A DNA stretch of 64,000 nt from contig NZ_CP126158.1 of NCBI RefSeq assembly GCF_030127145.1, positions 1,550,001-1,614,000 of the forward strand, in the 5' to 3' direction. The notes under the pieces are model-generated. The model was not told the origin of the DNA. It did not search any database and saw nothing but the letters and a program-made list of their open reading frames with translations. This DNA is from Halobaculum halobium. GTDB lineage: Archaea; Halobacteriota; Halobacteria; Halobacteriales; Haloferacaceae. Shown here one piece after another: positions 44,377 to 52,818 of the stretch. A program made the position numbers and the translations under genes. Every line of letters starts with the position of its first letter. Within the stretch, counting starts at the first letter, position 1.

Positions 44377-45078
44377 TCAGTCACGCCGGGCGATCACCGA
44401 CTCGCCCGCCCGGACGGCCTCACCGACGCGCACGCGGACGTCTTCAGGGTCGTACGCCGGCGGGAGCACCACGTCGGCGCGCGATCCGAAGGCGATGTAG
44501 CCGATCCGCTCGCCCCGTGTGAGCGCGTCTCCAGGCGAAACGTAGGGGGTGATCCGACGGGCGAACCAACCGGCGATGAGCGCGCCGTCGACGCGGTCCT
44601 CGTGGGTCGCAGCGTCCGCGTCGCTTCCTGCGGCGTCGGCGTCCACCCGGACGCCGTCAGTTGCCGCCCCGGAGTCGCCGGCGCCGGGATCGACCGTGTA
44701 CTCGACCCGCTCGTTTCGCTCGGACTCCTTTGCGAACGCGGGCTTGTGCGCGGCGCCGCGGTGGTCGAGGCGCGTCACCGTCCCGTCGGCTGGCGCGCGA
44801 CAGACGTGCACGTCGAAGGGGCTCATGAACACGCCGACGCGAACGCGGTCTCCGTCCGCGCGGATCACGGAGACGTGGCCGTCGGCCGGCGCGAGGACGC
44901 CCGCGCCCGCTGGCTCGCGCTCGGGGTCGCGGTAGAAGTACACCGAGAACGCGCCCACAGCGAGGAGCAGCAGCCCGAGCGGGGGCACGAGCGCAAGGAA
45001 CGGGACCGCGAGCGCGAACGGAACGAGCACGCGCCGCTCGCTCCCGGGTGCGAGATCGGGGATGGAGAGCGCGCTCAC
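44377..45078 (-). CDS. asd: Archaetidyl/phosphatidylserine decarboxylase
   Basis: 233 residues from GTG 45078 (RV)[15 protein letters not shown]. Two N-terminal membrane helices ([30 protein letters not shown], in part) precede the family domain: [23 protein letters not shown], and [17 protein letters not shown]. The self-cleavage motif is [14 protein letters not shown], where Gly-Ser is cut to form the pyruvoyl group. It converts archaetidylserine to archaetidylethanolamine. An acidic insertion around [15 protein letters not shown] is halophile-specific. Its GTG overlaps the rfcC stop by four bases (GTGA), so translation is coupled. Confidence 0.93.
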   Translation of the reverse strand: MSALSIPDLAPGSERRVLVPFALAVPFLALVPPLGLLLLAVGAFSVYFYRDPEREPAGAGVLAPADGHVSVIRADGDRVRVGVFMSPFDVHVCRAPADGTVTRLDHRGAAHKPAFAKESERNERVEYTVDPGAGDSGAATDGVRVDADAAGSDADAATHEDRVDGALIAGWFARRITPYVSPGDALTRGERIGYIAFGSRADVVLPPAYDPEDVRVRVGEAVRAGESVIARRD

Positions 45079-46130
45079 GCGTCCACGGGGTCGCGGACGG
45101 TCGCCTCGGTCGTCGTCCGACCCGCGCCCCACGCCGCGAGGAGGTGCGTGAGGTGGAGACGGTCGTCGCTCCCCTCGACGAGATCGAGGTCGATCTCGCC
45201 CGCCAGCGCGTGCAGTCGGGCAACCGCCTCCGGCGACGCGTCGGACTTCGAGCGCGCGACGCGGAGGATCTCCCGGAGCAGGTCGCCGCCCTCGTAGCCG
45301 TCGTCGTGGAGGAGGTCGTCGAGCGTCGAGCGGGCGTCCGTCAGATCTCTCGCCTGTGCAGCTTCCAGCGCCGCCAGCACCGCCTCGTCGGTGCCGACCT
45401 CGCCGAGGGTCTCGTAGGCCGCCGTCATCGTCACTTCGTCGTGTTCGACGGCCGTGGTCTGCGCAGAGAGGACGGCCTTCCGGAGGTCGCCCGCGGCCGC
45501 GCTGGCGACGAACTCCAGTCCGTCGTCGTCGTAGCCGACGCCCTCCGCCTCGCAGATCCCCCGGAGCACGTCGATCGCCTCGTCGGTTGTCGGCGCGCGG
45601 ACGGGCACCGGGAAGCAGCGCGAGCGGATCGGCGGGATCAGCTTCGCGGGCTGGCGCGTCGCGATGACGAACTGCGTCGTCCGATGGTACTGCTCCATCA
45701 CGCGCCGCAGCGCCTGCTGGAAGTCCTCGCGGATAGCCTCAGCGTTGTCCAGCAACACCGTCTTGTACGTGCCCGACATCGGCGCGTTCGCCGCCGACTC
45801 CTTGAGCACGCGGTTGATCATATCGCGTTTCGCCATGCGCGAGCGCCCCGTCAGGAACGACTCGAATCGGGGGTCTTCGCGGATCTCCTTTTTGCTCCGG
45901 CCGAAGAAGTCGGCGACGTTGATCTCGATGAGGTCGTTGTCCGGGTCGTCGTGGGCCGCCTCGGCGAGCGCGCGCACGGCGGCGGTCTTCCCCGACCCCG
46001 GTGGGCCCTGCACCACGAGGTTCATCGGTTCGTCCACCGCCCGCGAGAGTCGCTCGCGGACGTCCTCCTGCGGGAGGTCCGCGAGCGCGGGGGCGTGCGT
46101 GTCCGTCCACAGCGGGCCGTCCATTGACAA
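45075..46130 (-). CDS. rfcC: Replication factor C small subunit RfcC-type
   Basis: 351 residues, ATG 46130. The Walker A is VVQGPPGSGKTAAVRA, and the clamp-loader SRC motif is IPPIRSRCFPVPV. The Walker B is a diverged YKTVLLDNAEAIREDFQQAL (DNAE rather than DEAD). This divergence is usual in the second small subunit of haloarchaea, RfcC, which works with RfcA and RfcB to load PCNA. After the AAA+ domains (to about 220) follow the collar helices (LGEVGTDEAVLAALEAAQ and on). The four-base overlap with asd is notable because the two have unrelated functions. Confidence 0.94.
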   Translation of the reverse strand: MSMDGPLWTDTHAPALADLPQEDVRERLSRAVDEPMNLVVQGPPGSGKTAAVRALAEAAHDDPDNDLIEINVADFFGRSKKEIREDPRFESFLTGRSRMAKRDMINRVLKESAANAPMSGTYKTVLLDNAEAIREDFQQALRRVMEQYHRTTQFVIATRQPAKLIPPIRSRCFPVPVRAPTTDEAIDVLRGICEAEGVGYDDDGLEFVASAAAGDLRKAVLSAQTTAVEHDEVTMTAAYETLGEVGTDEAVLAALEAAQARDLTDARSTLDDLLHDDGYEGGDLLREILRVARSKSDASPEAVARLHALAGEIDLDLVEGSDDRLHLTHLLAAWGAGRTTTEATVRDPVDA

Positions 46131-46336
46131 CGGCTAGTTCCTCGCAGGGCTTGAACCCTGCCGTTCGAAGGACCGGCGACTCGGAGCAAACGCGACGACT
46201 GACCCCGTACGGAGCCGAGGAACTGACGCCGGAGCTGGCGTGTGAAGTAGTCGGAACGGTGTGTCGTGAAAAGCGGCGAGCGAAGTGGTTCGACCCGTGC
46301 GGTCGGTTCGGCGGTCGGCCCGCCCTCGGTTCGCGG

Positions 46337-46627
46337 TCAGTCGGCGGTCACTTCCGTCGGCGTCTGGTCGACGCCGCGGTCCGGCGTGGCCGCGCGGTAG
46401 ACGCCCCACGCGAACAGGACGGCCAGGCCGAGCAGGACCAGCCCGGTCCGCAGCGTCGGGTCGATGGCCGGGTTCGCGATCACGTCGCCCGCCTCGTTGG
46501 TCAGCGGTACGGGGCTGTACGGCTTGCCCGCGACGAGCTCGACGAGGCCGAGCCCCACGATGCCGAGCAGCATCAGTCCCGCGCCGAACGCCGTCGCAAT
46601 CTTGTCGGTGATGTCGAATTCTTTCAT
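46337..46627 (-). CDS. Two-helix membrane protein partner of DoxX protein
   Basis: 96 residues from ATG 46627 (MKEFDITDKIATAFGAGLML). There are two helices (ATAFGAGLMLLGIVGLGLVELVAG, in part, and LRTGLVLLGLAVLFAWGVYR) around a loop PYSPVPLTNEAGDVIANPAI. It begins 13 bases after the DoxX gene and appears to be a conserved partner: haloarchaeal DoxX/DoxD proteins are often followed by a small membrane protein like this. No enzymatic motif. Confidence 0.8.
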   Translation of the reverse strand: MKEFDITDKIATAFGAGLMLLGIVGLGLVELVAGKPYSPVPLTNEAGDVIANPAIDPTLRTGLVLLGLAVLFAWGVYRAATPDRGVDQTPTEVTAD

Positions 46628-46640
46628 TGGAGTCACCTCG

Positions 46641-47165
46641 TTAACCGAGCAGGTACCGGAGTTTGGGGTACGCTTTCACCACGTCGAGGCGCTCGATGAG
46701 CGCGTCCAGGCCGTAGTAGCGGCCGGCGGCGAACACCATCATCGTGGCGAACAGGAGCAGCCCCATCAGGTCGCTGTTGACGAGGCCGGTCCCGAAGCCG
46801 GCGTTGCCGACCCAGAACAGGGTCATGAAGATGACCCCGCCGAAGGCCGCCAGCCGGACGAACGCGCCGGCGATGAGCGCCAGGCCGATGAGCGTCTCGA
46901 ACAGCGGGACGCCCGGCGCGATGAGCCACGCGAGGTTGTTCCCCATCCACACCGGGATGGGACCGAGCGCGGTGCCGGTCATTCCCTGCATGTACGCCGG
47001 GCCGTACGTGAAGTTCAGGCCGCTCTCGATGAGTTTCGTCACGCCGGCGTGGAAGAACCACCACCCCGTGATGATCCGGAGCAGGGCGATCCAGTACGCG
47101 GCGAGCGGTCCGCCGATGTCGAAGCCGAAGTCCTCGGCCAGTGGGTTGGTTTTCGAATATGCCAT
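46641..47165 (-). CDS. DoxX/DoxD-family membrane protein
   Basis: 174 residues from ATG 47165 (MAYSKTNPLAEDFGFDIGG). Five or so helices: ALLRIITGWWFFHAGVTKL, the loop MGNNLAWLIAPGVPLFETLIG, and LMGLLLFATMMVFAAGRYYGLD are DoxX family marks. DoxD with DoxA forms the thiosulfate:quinone oxidoreductase of Acidianus, while most DoxX proteins have less certain redox-linked roles. No DoxA-like gene is adjacent, so a thiosulfate function is not assumed. The small membrane protein downstream forms the rest of the unit. Confidence 0.9.
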   Translation of the reverse strand: MAYSKTNPLAEDFGFDIGGPLAAYWIALLRIITGWWFFHAGVTKLIESGLNFTYGPAYMQGMTGTALGPIPVWMGNNLAWLIAPGVPLFETLIGLALIAGAFVRLAAFGGVIFMTLFWVGNAGFGTGLVNSDLMGLLLFATMMVFAAGRYYGLDALIERLDVVKAYPKLRYLLG

Positions 47166-47297
47166 GGGCCTCACCTCACAGATGTGGATTGGACGGCTAT
47201 CCCGGTATAAACGAGACCTGGTTCCCAGTCGCTGAAACCCGGCGAAAGTCTACGCGAGCAGTTCTATACTGCCCGATCGTTCATTCGCGTTCGCCGG

Positions 47298-49349
47298 TCA
47301 GACGGCGACCCGCAGCGTCGGGGCTCCCACGGCCGATTGCGTCTCGTCGTCGGACGCGTCGCCGTCGGTCTCAAACTCGCGTTCGAGTTCCGTTTCGTCG
47401 TCCGCGTCGGTCGCTTCGACGGTCAATTCAGTCGCGTTCGCGTCGACCGCGAACGTGGCGGTCCCGTTCGCGTCGGTGACGTACGCCTCCTCGATCTCGT
47501 CACCGTCGACCGTCTGTGTGACGTCGAGGGTCGCGTTCTCGACGGCCGACCCGTTGCGCGTCACCTCGACGGTCGCGTTCGCACCCGCGGAGACGTTGCC
47601 GACGAAGGTGGCGTTCAGGTCTGCGAGTGTGGCCTCGTCGTCCTCATCGTCGGGCTCGCGCGTTTCATTCTCGAACTCGCGTTCGAGTTCGACGTCATCA
47701 TCACCCGCGGTGACCTCGACGCTCAGCTCGGTCGCGTTCGCGTCGACCGCGAACGTGACGGTCCCGTTCGCGTCCGTGGTGTACGTCCCGCTCGTCTCGG
47801 TAGTGTCGAGCTCCTGTGTGACGTCGACGGTCGCATTCTCCACCGCCGAGCCGTTGCGCGTCACCTCGACGGTCGCGTTCGCGTCCGTCGAGACGTTCCC
47901 CACGAAGGAGGCGTTCAGGGGCGCCAGTTCGGCGTCGCCGCCCGCTTGCTTGTCGTCTTCCTCGTCCTCATCGACGTCCTCGATGGGCACCTCGTCGCCG
48001 GTTCCGGACTCGCTCACGACCGGCTTGAGAATGTACTTGCCCGAGTTACCTGCCTTAAATACCGACATGTCGTAGACGAAGTCCACGTCCTCGCCGTTGC
48101 CGACGGTGAACTCCTTGTTCAACTGGAGCTTGCTGGAGGGGAGCTTCACGGTCGTGGAGTCGCCGTTCTCCAGCGTCGCGTTGATCTCGCCGACGTAGAC
48201 GAACACCTTCGTGTACGTGCCGTTCTCGACGCCGAAGGTGCCGAGCTTCGTCGCGTTCGCGCCCGGCAGCGTCGTCAGATCGACCGTGCGGTCGTCGACG
48301 TCGTTCTCGACCCAGCCCGAGTCGTTGCCGGCCTGCTTCAGGCCGACGCTCGTGACGGTGACGTTGAGGTGGGCGAAGTCGCCCATTGCGTTCTGCTCGT
48401 CGCTGAGGTAGAAGTCCATCGAGGACTGTCCTGAGGCGTCCTCAGAGGCGTTCTCGCCGCGGTCAGGATCTTCAGTATCAGCTTCCTCGGTGTCAGCTTC
48501 CTCGGTGTCAGCTTCCTCGGTGTCAGCCTCCTCGGCGTCGGCGGCGTCATCGCCGTCGGCGGCGTCATTCTCGCCGGACTCGCCGCGCTCCTCGCGCTCG
48601 TCGTCCACGTCGCGGATCTCGACCTCGTCACCCGTGCCGGACTCGCCGGCGACGGGTTTGAGAATGTAGCCGTTCGGACCGCGCTCGAACACGGTCACGT
48701 CGAACACGAAGTCCACCTCTTCGCCGTTACCGACCGTGAACTCCTTGTTCAACTGGAGCTTGTTCGACGGCAGCTTCACGTCCGCCGAGGAGCCGTCGGT
48801 CAGCGTGCCATTCACCGAGTCGACCTCGACGAACACCTTCGTGTACGTGCCGTTGGGCACCGGAACCGAACCCAGCTTGGAGGCGTTGGCGCCCTGCAGC
48901 TCGGTCAAGTCGAGGGTGACGTTGTCGACCTCGTAAGTCACCTGCTCACCCGCTTCGTCAGCGTCCTCGGACTCAGGCGTCTCGGTCGACGCCGTGGTGA
49001 CTGCGGACTCGGTGGTCGTCCCGTTCGTCTCGTCGCCGTCGTCGGCGACCTCGGTGTCGGCGGCGGCGACCTCGGTGTCGTCGTCCGCGACCTCGGTATC
49101 GTCACTGCCGTCGTCCCCGCCGTCGGCTCGGACGAGCGTGACCTCCGTGATCGTGACGTTCAGGTGTTCGAACTGGTCGATCGCGTTCTGCTGATCGCTG
49201 ATGTAGAAGTTGACGGTGCCCCCGTCGTCCCCGCCGGCGGCGGTCGCGTCGCCTCCGTCGCCGGTGGAGGGAACGCCGCCCGCACAGCCGGCGAGCACCA
49301 ACATCAGGGCCGCGGCCGCGGCGGCCCAGCCACTCGTGTGTCGTGACAT
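47298..49349 (-). CDS. Lipoprotein with two DUF4382 domains and two Ig-like repeats
   Basis: 683 residues from ATG 49349; upstream in-frame sequence is unrelated. The signal peptide has the lipobox VLAGC (Cys22) in AAAALMLVLAGCAGG. A DUF4382 domain covers about 45-255 (FYISDQQNAIDQFEHLNVTI, LQGANASKLGSVPVPNGTYT). A second follows at about 305-475 (FYLSDEQNAMGDFAHLNVTV), then two 95-residue beta-rich repeats, ASFVGNVSTDANATVEVTRN and ATFVGNVSAGANATVEVTRN, of carboxypeptidase-regulatory or Ig type. Acidic linkers include four EEADT repeats. Many N-x-S/T sites suggest glycosylation outside the cell. Probably a surface-anchored adhesion or sensing protein; function unknown. Confidence 0.85.
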   Translation of the reverse strand: MSRHTSGWAAAAAALMLVLAGCAGGVPSTGDGGDATAAGGDDGGTVNFYISDQQNAIDQFEHLNVTITEVTLVRADGGDDGSDDTEVADDDTEVAAADTEVADDGDETNGTTTESAVTTASTETPESEDADEAGEQVTYEVDNVTLDLTELQGANASKLGSVPVPNGTYTKVFVEVDSVNGTLTDGSSADVKLPSNKLQLNKEFTVGNGEEVDFVFDVTVFERGPNGYILKPVAGESGTGDEVEIRDVDDEREERGESGENDAADGDDAADAEEADTEEADTEEADTEEADTEDPDRGENASEDASGQSSMDFYLSDEQNAMGDFAHLNVTVTSVGLKQAGNDSGWVENDVDDRTVDLTTLPGANATKLGTFGVENGTYTKVFVYVGEINATLENGDSTTVKLPSSKLQLNKEFTVGNGEDVDFVYDMSVFKAGNSGKYILKPVVSESGTGDEVPIEDVDEDEEDDKQAGGDAELAPLNASFVGNVSTDANATVEVTRNGSAVENATVDVTQELDTTETSGTYTTDANGTVTFAVDANATELSVEVTAGDDDVELEREFENETREPDDEDDEATLADLNATFVGNVSAGANATVEVTRNGSAVENATLDVTQTVDGDEIEEAYVTDANGTATFAVDANATELTVEATDADDETELEREFETDGDASDDETQSAVGAPTLRVAV
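48478..48537. repeat. Four 15-bp repeats encoding EEADT
   Basis: Units TCAGCTTCCTCGGTG at 48478-48492, 48493-48507 and 48508-48522 are identical and 48523-48537 differs at two positions. They code for the acidic linker between the two DUF4382 domains; the number can be expected to vary among strains. Confidence 0.85.
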
Positions 49350-49528
49350 CGTGTTCGGTCGGCGTGTCCCCGACGGCATATACCAGGCCGGCCACGAATC
49401 CGAATTCACTCGGAATTCACCCGGATTAATCCCGAGACGGCAGCGGATTCGGCTCCGGTACCCGTCTGCACCATCGGCGGTCGATGCGCTCCGACAGCGT
49501 TTCACCGACGGCACCAGCACGAACGGGT

Positions 49529-50461
49529 ATGATCAGGGTCACCTTCCTCGGGACGAGCGGCGCGGTGCCCACGGTGGAGCGCGCGCCCAGCGCGCTGTAT
49601 CTGAACCGCGAGGGCGACGAGTTCCTCTTCGACTGCGGGGAGGGGACCCAGCGCCAGATGATGCGCTTCGGCACGGGGTTCGGCTTCTCGCACCTGTTCG
49701 TCACGCACCTCCACGGCGACCACGTGCTGGGCATCCCGGGGCTGATCCAGAGCCTCGACTTCAACGACCGCGACGCGCCGCTGGCGATTCACGGCCCGCC
49801 GGGATCGAAGCGCCACCTCACGGAGTTGGTTCACGCGGCCGGCCACGACCCGACGTTCCCGGTGACGGTTCGCGAGGCGCGGCCCGGTTCGGTCGTTCTC
49901 GACTGCGAGGAGTACGAGATTCGGACGTTCGAGACGGAGCACCGCACGTCCTCGGTCGGCTACGCGCTCGTCGAGGACGATCGGAAGGGCCGGTTCGACC
50001 GCGAGAAGGCGGAGGAGGAGTTGGGGATCCCGCCGGGACCGGCGTACGGGAGGCTTCACGAGGGGCAGGCCGTCGAGTTGGACGACGGCCGCGTCATCGA
50101 GCCCGAACGGGTCGTCGGCCAGCCGCGGCCCGGTCGGCGCGTCGTCTACACCGGAGACACTCGCCCCGTCGACGCCACCGTCGAGGCCGCCGAGGACGCG
50201 GATCTGCTCGTCCACGACGCCACTTTCCTCGACGAGGACGGCGGCCGCGCCCGCGAGACGGCTCACTCGACCGCCGTCGAGGCCGCCCAGATCGCCGGGC
50301 GCGCTGGCGCGAAGCGGTTGGCGCTCACGCACCTCTCCTCGCGGTACGCGGGGCGGGCCCGGCGGTTGGAACGAGAGGCCGCCGGCGCGTTCGACGGCGA
50401 GGTGTGGTACCCCGACGACGGCGACGAGATCCGGGTCCCGTTCCCCGACAGCGAGGAGTGA
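49529..50461 (+). CDS. rnz: Ribonuclease Z (tRNase Z)
   Basis: 310 residues, ATG 49529 (MIRVTFLGTSGAVPTVERAP). Metallo-beta-lactamase fold with zinc motif II FVTHLHGDHVLGIPGL, motif I DCGEGTQRQ, motif III around EHRTSSVGYAL, the Asp of motif IV VVYTGDTRP, and His motif V LALTHLSSRY. The flexible exosite arm lies at about 140-185 (DDRKGRFDREKAEEELGIPPG). Short form, homodimeric, as in archaea. It removes the 3' trailer of tRNA precursors before CCA addition. The DUF460 gene begins 42 bases downstream on the same strand. Confidence 0.97.
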   Translation: MIRVTFLGTSGAVPTVERAPSALYLNREGDEFLFDCGEGTQRQMMRFGTGFGFSHLFVTHLHGDHVLGIPGLIQSLDFNDRDAPLAIHGPPGSKRHLTELVHAAGHDPTFPVTVREARPGSVVLDCEEYEIRTFETEHRTSSVGYALVEDDRKGRFDREKAEEELGIPPGPAYGRLHEGQAVELDDGRVIEPERVVGQPRPGRRVVYTGDTRPVDATVEAAEDADLLVHDATFLDEDGGRARETAHSTAVEAAQIAGRAGAKRLALTHLSSRYAGRARRLEREAAGAFDGEVWYPDDGDEIRVPFPDSEE

Positions 50462-50502
50462 CCGGCGCGGAGTTTTTACGCGACAGCCGCTAACACGCGG
50501 GC

Positions 50503-52470
50503 GTGAACGCCCGGACGAGCGCGCTCGACTCCCTCGTGTTCGGAGTCGACATTCAAAGCGGCGACATCCGGGGCGACGCGCCCTCCTACGCCCTCGTCGC
50601 CTTCGACGGCGAGTCGATCGAGCGGGACGTCGTCTCCCACCGAAAGCTTCGGCGACGGATCGAGGCCGACGAGCCGGCCGTCGTCGCCACCGACAACAGC
50701 TACGAACTCGCCGCGGACAAGGACGACCTCGTCCGCTTCCTGCGTGCGCTACCGCACGGGACCTCGCTCGTGCAGGTGACCGGCGCCGAGCGTCCGGAAC
50801 CGCTCTCGCGGGTCGCCTCCCGCCACGGCGTCCCGTACGGCAAGAAGCCGATGAAGGAGGCGGAGGCGAGCGCCCGCCTCGCGGCCGCGAACGTCGGCTA
50901 CGAGGTGACCGCGTTCACCGACACGACGACCGTGAAGGTGTCCAGGGGACGCTCGACGGGCAAGGGCGGGTGGAGCCAGGACCGCTACACCCGCCGGATC
51001 CACGGGAACGTGAAGCGTCGCACGCGCGAGGTCGAATCGGCGTTGGACGATGCGGGGCTCGACTACGAGGTCGACATCACGGAGAAGTACGGCGGCTACC
51101 AGAACGCCGTGTTCTCCGTCGCGGCGCGCCCGCAGGACATCCCGGTGAGCGCCGGCCGCGGGGGCGACACGCGGGTGGAGATCGACCGCGAGCGCCGCGA
51201 CGGCATCGAGTTCGAGCCCCTCGTCAAGCGACGCGACCGCGTGATCGTCGGCATCGATCCGGGAACGACGACCGCCGCCGCCGTCGTCGGCCTCGACGGC
51301 ACGGTCTTCGACGTGCACTCGACGCGGACCGCCGACACCGCCGAGATGATCGAGTGGCTCGTCGAGCGGGGTCGCCCGGTCATCGTCGCCGCCGACGTGA
51401 CGCCGATGCCCGAGACCGTCGAGCGATTCCGGCGGAGCTTCGACGCCGCCGGGTGGACGCCCGGCAGCGACCTCCCGGTCGACGAAAAGCTCCACCGCAC
51501 GCGCGAGGAGGCGTACGACAACGACCACGAGCGCGACGCCCTCGCGGCGGCGCTGTTCGCGTTCGATAGCCACGAAGACCAGTTCGAGCGCGTCGGTCGG
51601 CAGACTCCCGCCGGGATCGACCGCGCGGAGGTGATCGCTCGCGTCGTCGCCGACGAGCAGTCCGTCGAGGGGGCGCTTTCGGACCTGCGGGACGACGACG
51701 GCGAGGAGACCGACGAGTCCGGACCGGAGCCGCGCGAACTCACCGACGAGGAGAAGCGCATTCGCGATCTGGAGTCGCAGGTCGACCGGCTCGAGGCGCA
51801 CGTCGAGGACCTCAAGGCCGACCTGGACGAGAAGGACGAGGAGGTCGAGGAGTTGGAAGAACAACTGTCGGACGCCCGCCGCGAGGAACGGCTGGAGGCG
51901 CGTCGGGATCGGGAAGTCACGCGAATCCGCCGCGAGAACAGCCGGCTGGAGCGCGAGCGCGACGAGGCCGAGGAGACGGTCGAGGAGTTGGAGGAGAAAC
52001 TCGCGCGCATGAAGACGCTGTGGAAGCTGGATCACGACAACTTCGCGGACGTGTCGGTCGGGCGGGACCTCGTCCCCGTGAAGGCGGTCGAGCAGTTCAC
52101 GAAGCGCGCGATCGAGCGCGCCGACGAGCAGTACGGACTCGCCGCCGGCGACGTGGTGTACTTCCGCGACGCCTCCGGCGCGGGCCGCGCCACGGCAGAA
52201 CGGCTCGCGGAGACGGAGCCCCGGGTGGTGCTTCGGTCCGGCGGCCTGTCGGACGCGGCCGAGGAGGTGCTGTTCGAACACGCGATCCCCGTCGGTCCCG
52301 CCGACGACGTGACCATACAGGAGGTCGACGAACTCGCGGTCGCCCGCGAGAGCGACGTCGAGGCCGTGATCGACGACTGGGAGCGGCGCGCGGCCGAGCG
52401 CGAGCGCGAACAGACCGAGGCGATGGTGGACGAGATCATCTCCGAACACCGGGCGGGCGAGGCCGAGTGA
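50503..52470 (+). CDS. DUF460 family protein with RNase H-like fold and long coiled coil
   Basis: 655 residues, GTG 50503. The first half (to about 390) has a DUF460/COG2433 layout: VFGVDIQSGDI at the start, a basic segment RSTGKGGWSQDRYTRRIHGN, and a second RNase H-like strand set RVIVGIDPGTTTAAAVVGL with its acidic residues in DNDHERDALAAALFAF. A coiled coil runs about 405-500 (EEKRIRDLESQVDRLEAHVE, ARRDREVTRIRRENSRLERE). The last 150 residues form another domain. The family is archaea-specific and has no proven activity; a nuclease-like fold is visible (two IDxG-type segments). It follows rnz by 41 bases, which hints at RNA metabolism. Confidence 0.88.
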   Translation: MNARTSALDSLVFGVDIQSGDIRGDAPSYALVAFDGESIERDVVSHRKLRRRIEADEPAVVATDNSYELAADKDDLVRFLRALPHGTSLVQVTGAERPEPLSRVASRHGVPYGKKPMKEAEASARLAAANVGYEVTAFTDTTTVKVSRGRSTGKGGWSQDRYTRRIHGNVKRRTREVESALDDAGLDYEVDITEKYGGYQNAVFSVAARPQDIPVSAGRGGDTRVEIDRERRDGIEFEPLVKRRDRVIVGIDPGTTTAAAVVGLDGTVFDVHSTRTADTAEMIEWLVERGRPVIVAADVTPMPETVERFRRSFDAAGWTPGSDLPVDEKLHRTREEAYDNDHERDALAAALFAFDSHEDQFERVGRQTPAGIDRAEVIARVVADEQSVEGALSDLRDDDGEETDESGPEPRELTDEEKRIRDLESQVDRLEAHVEDLKADLDEKDEEVEELEEQLSDARREERLEARRDREVTRIRRENSRLERERDEAEETVEELEEKLARMKTLWKLDHDNFADVSVGRDLVPVKAVEQFTKRAIERADEQYGLAAGDVVYFRDASGAGRATAERLAETEPRVVLRSGGLSDAAEEVLFEHAIPVGPADDVTIQEVDELAVARESDVEAVIDDWERRAAEREREQTEAMVDEIISEHRAGEAE

Positions 52471-52818
52471 GTGGAACCGAACGCGACCCGGGAACGAAGC
52501 CCCAGAGAGCGGCAGTGAGGGCGAACGGTCGAGCGGTTCACGGCAGGTGGAGCGAGCGAGGTCCCCGAACGGAAACGACGGCCGCACGCACGGGCGCGAC
52601 GGCCAAACGTGTCCGACAGCTGAACGGCGTCAACGCTCCGGCACCCGCTCGTCTCCTCTGTGACGGGCGTGCGTCAGACAACTACGAACGGTTTCTCAGT
52701 TGTTTTCGAGCGGGAAAATCGAAGACGGCGCCGGAACAACCCCTCCGTTTCGACTGGAACGTGAGCGCGTACCACGATCCGAGTAAACAGGGGCGCCGGA
52801 GCGGCGAGTGCGTCCGCG
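52471..52818. other. 348-base gap between the DUF460 gene and ilvA
   Basis: I see no supported gene here. The frames are short or shadow neighbours. Two genes converge on it (DUF460 from the left, ilvA from the right), so it should contain both transcript ends. Confidence 0.6.
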
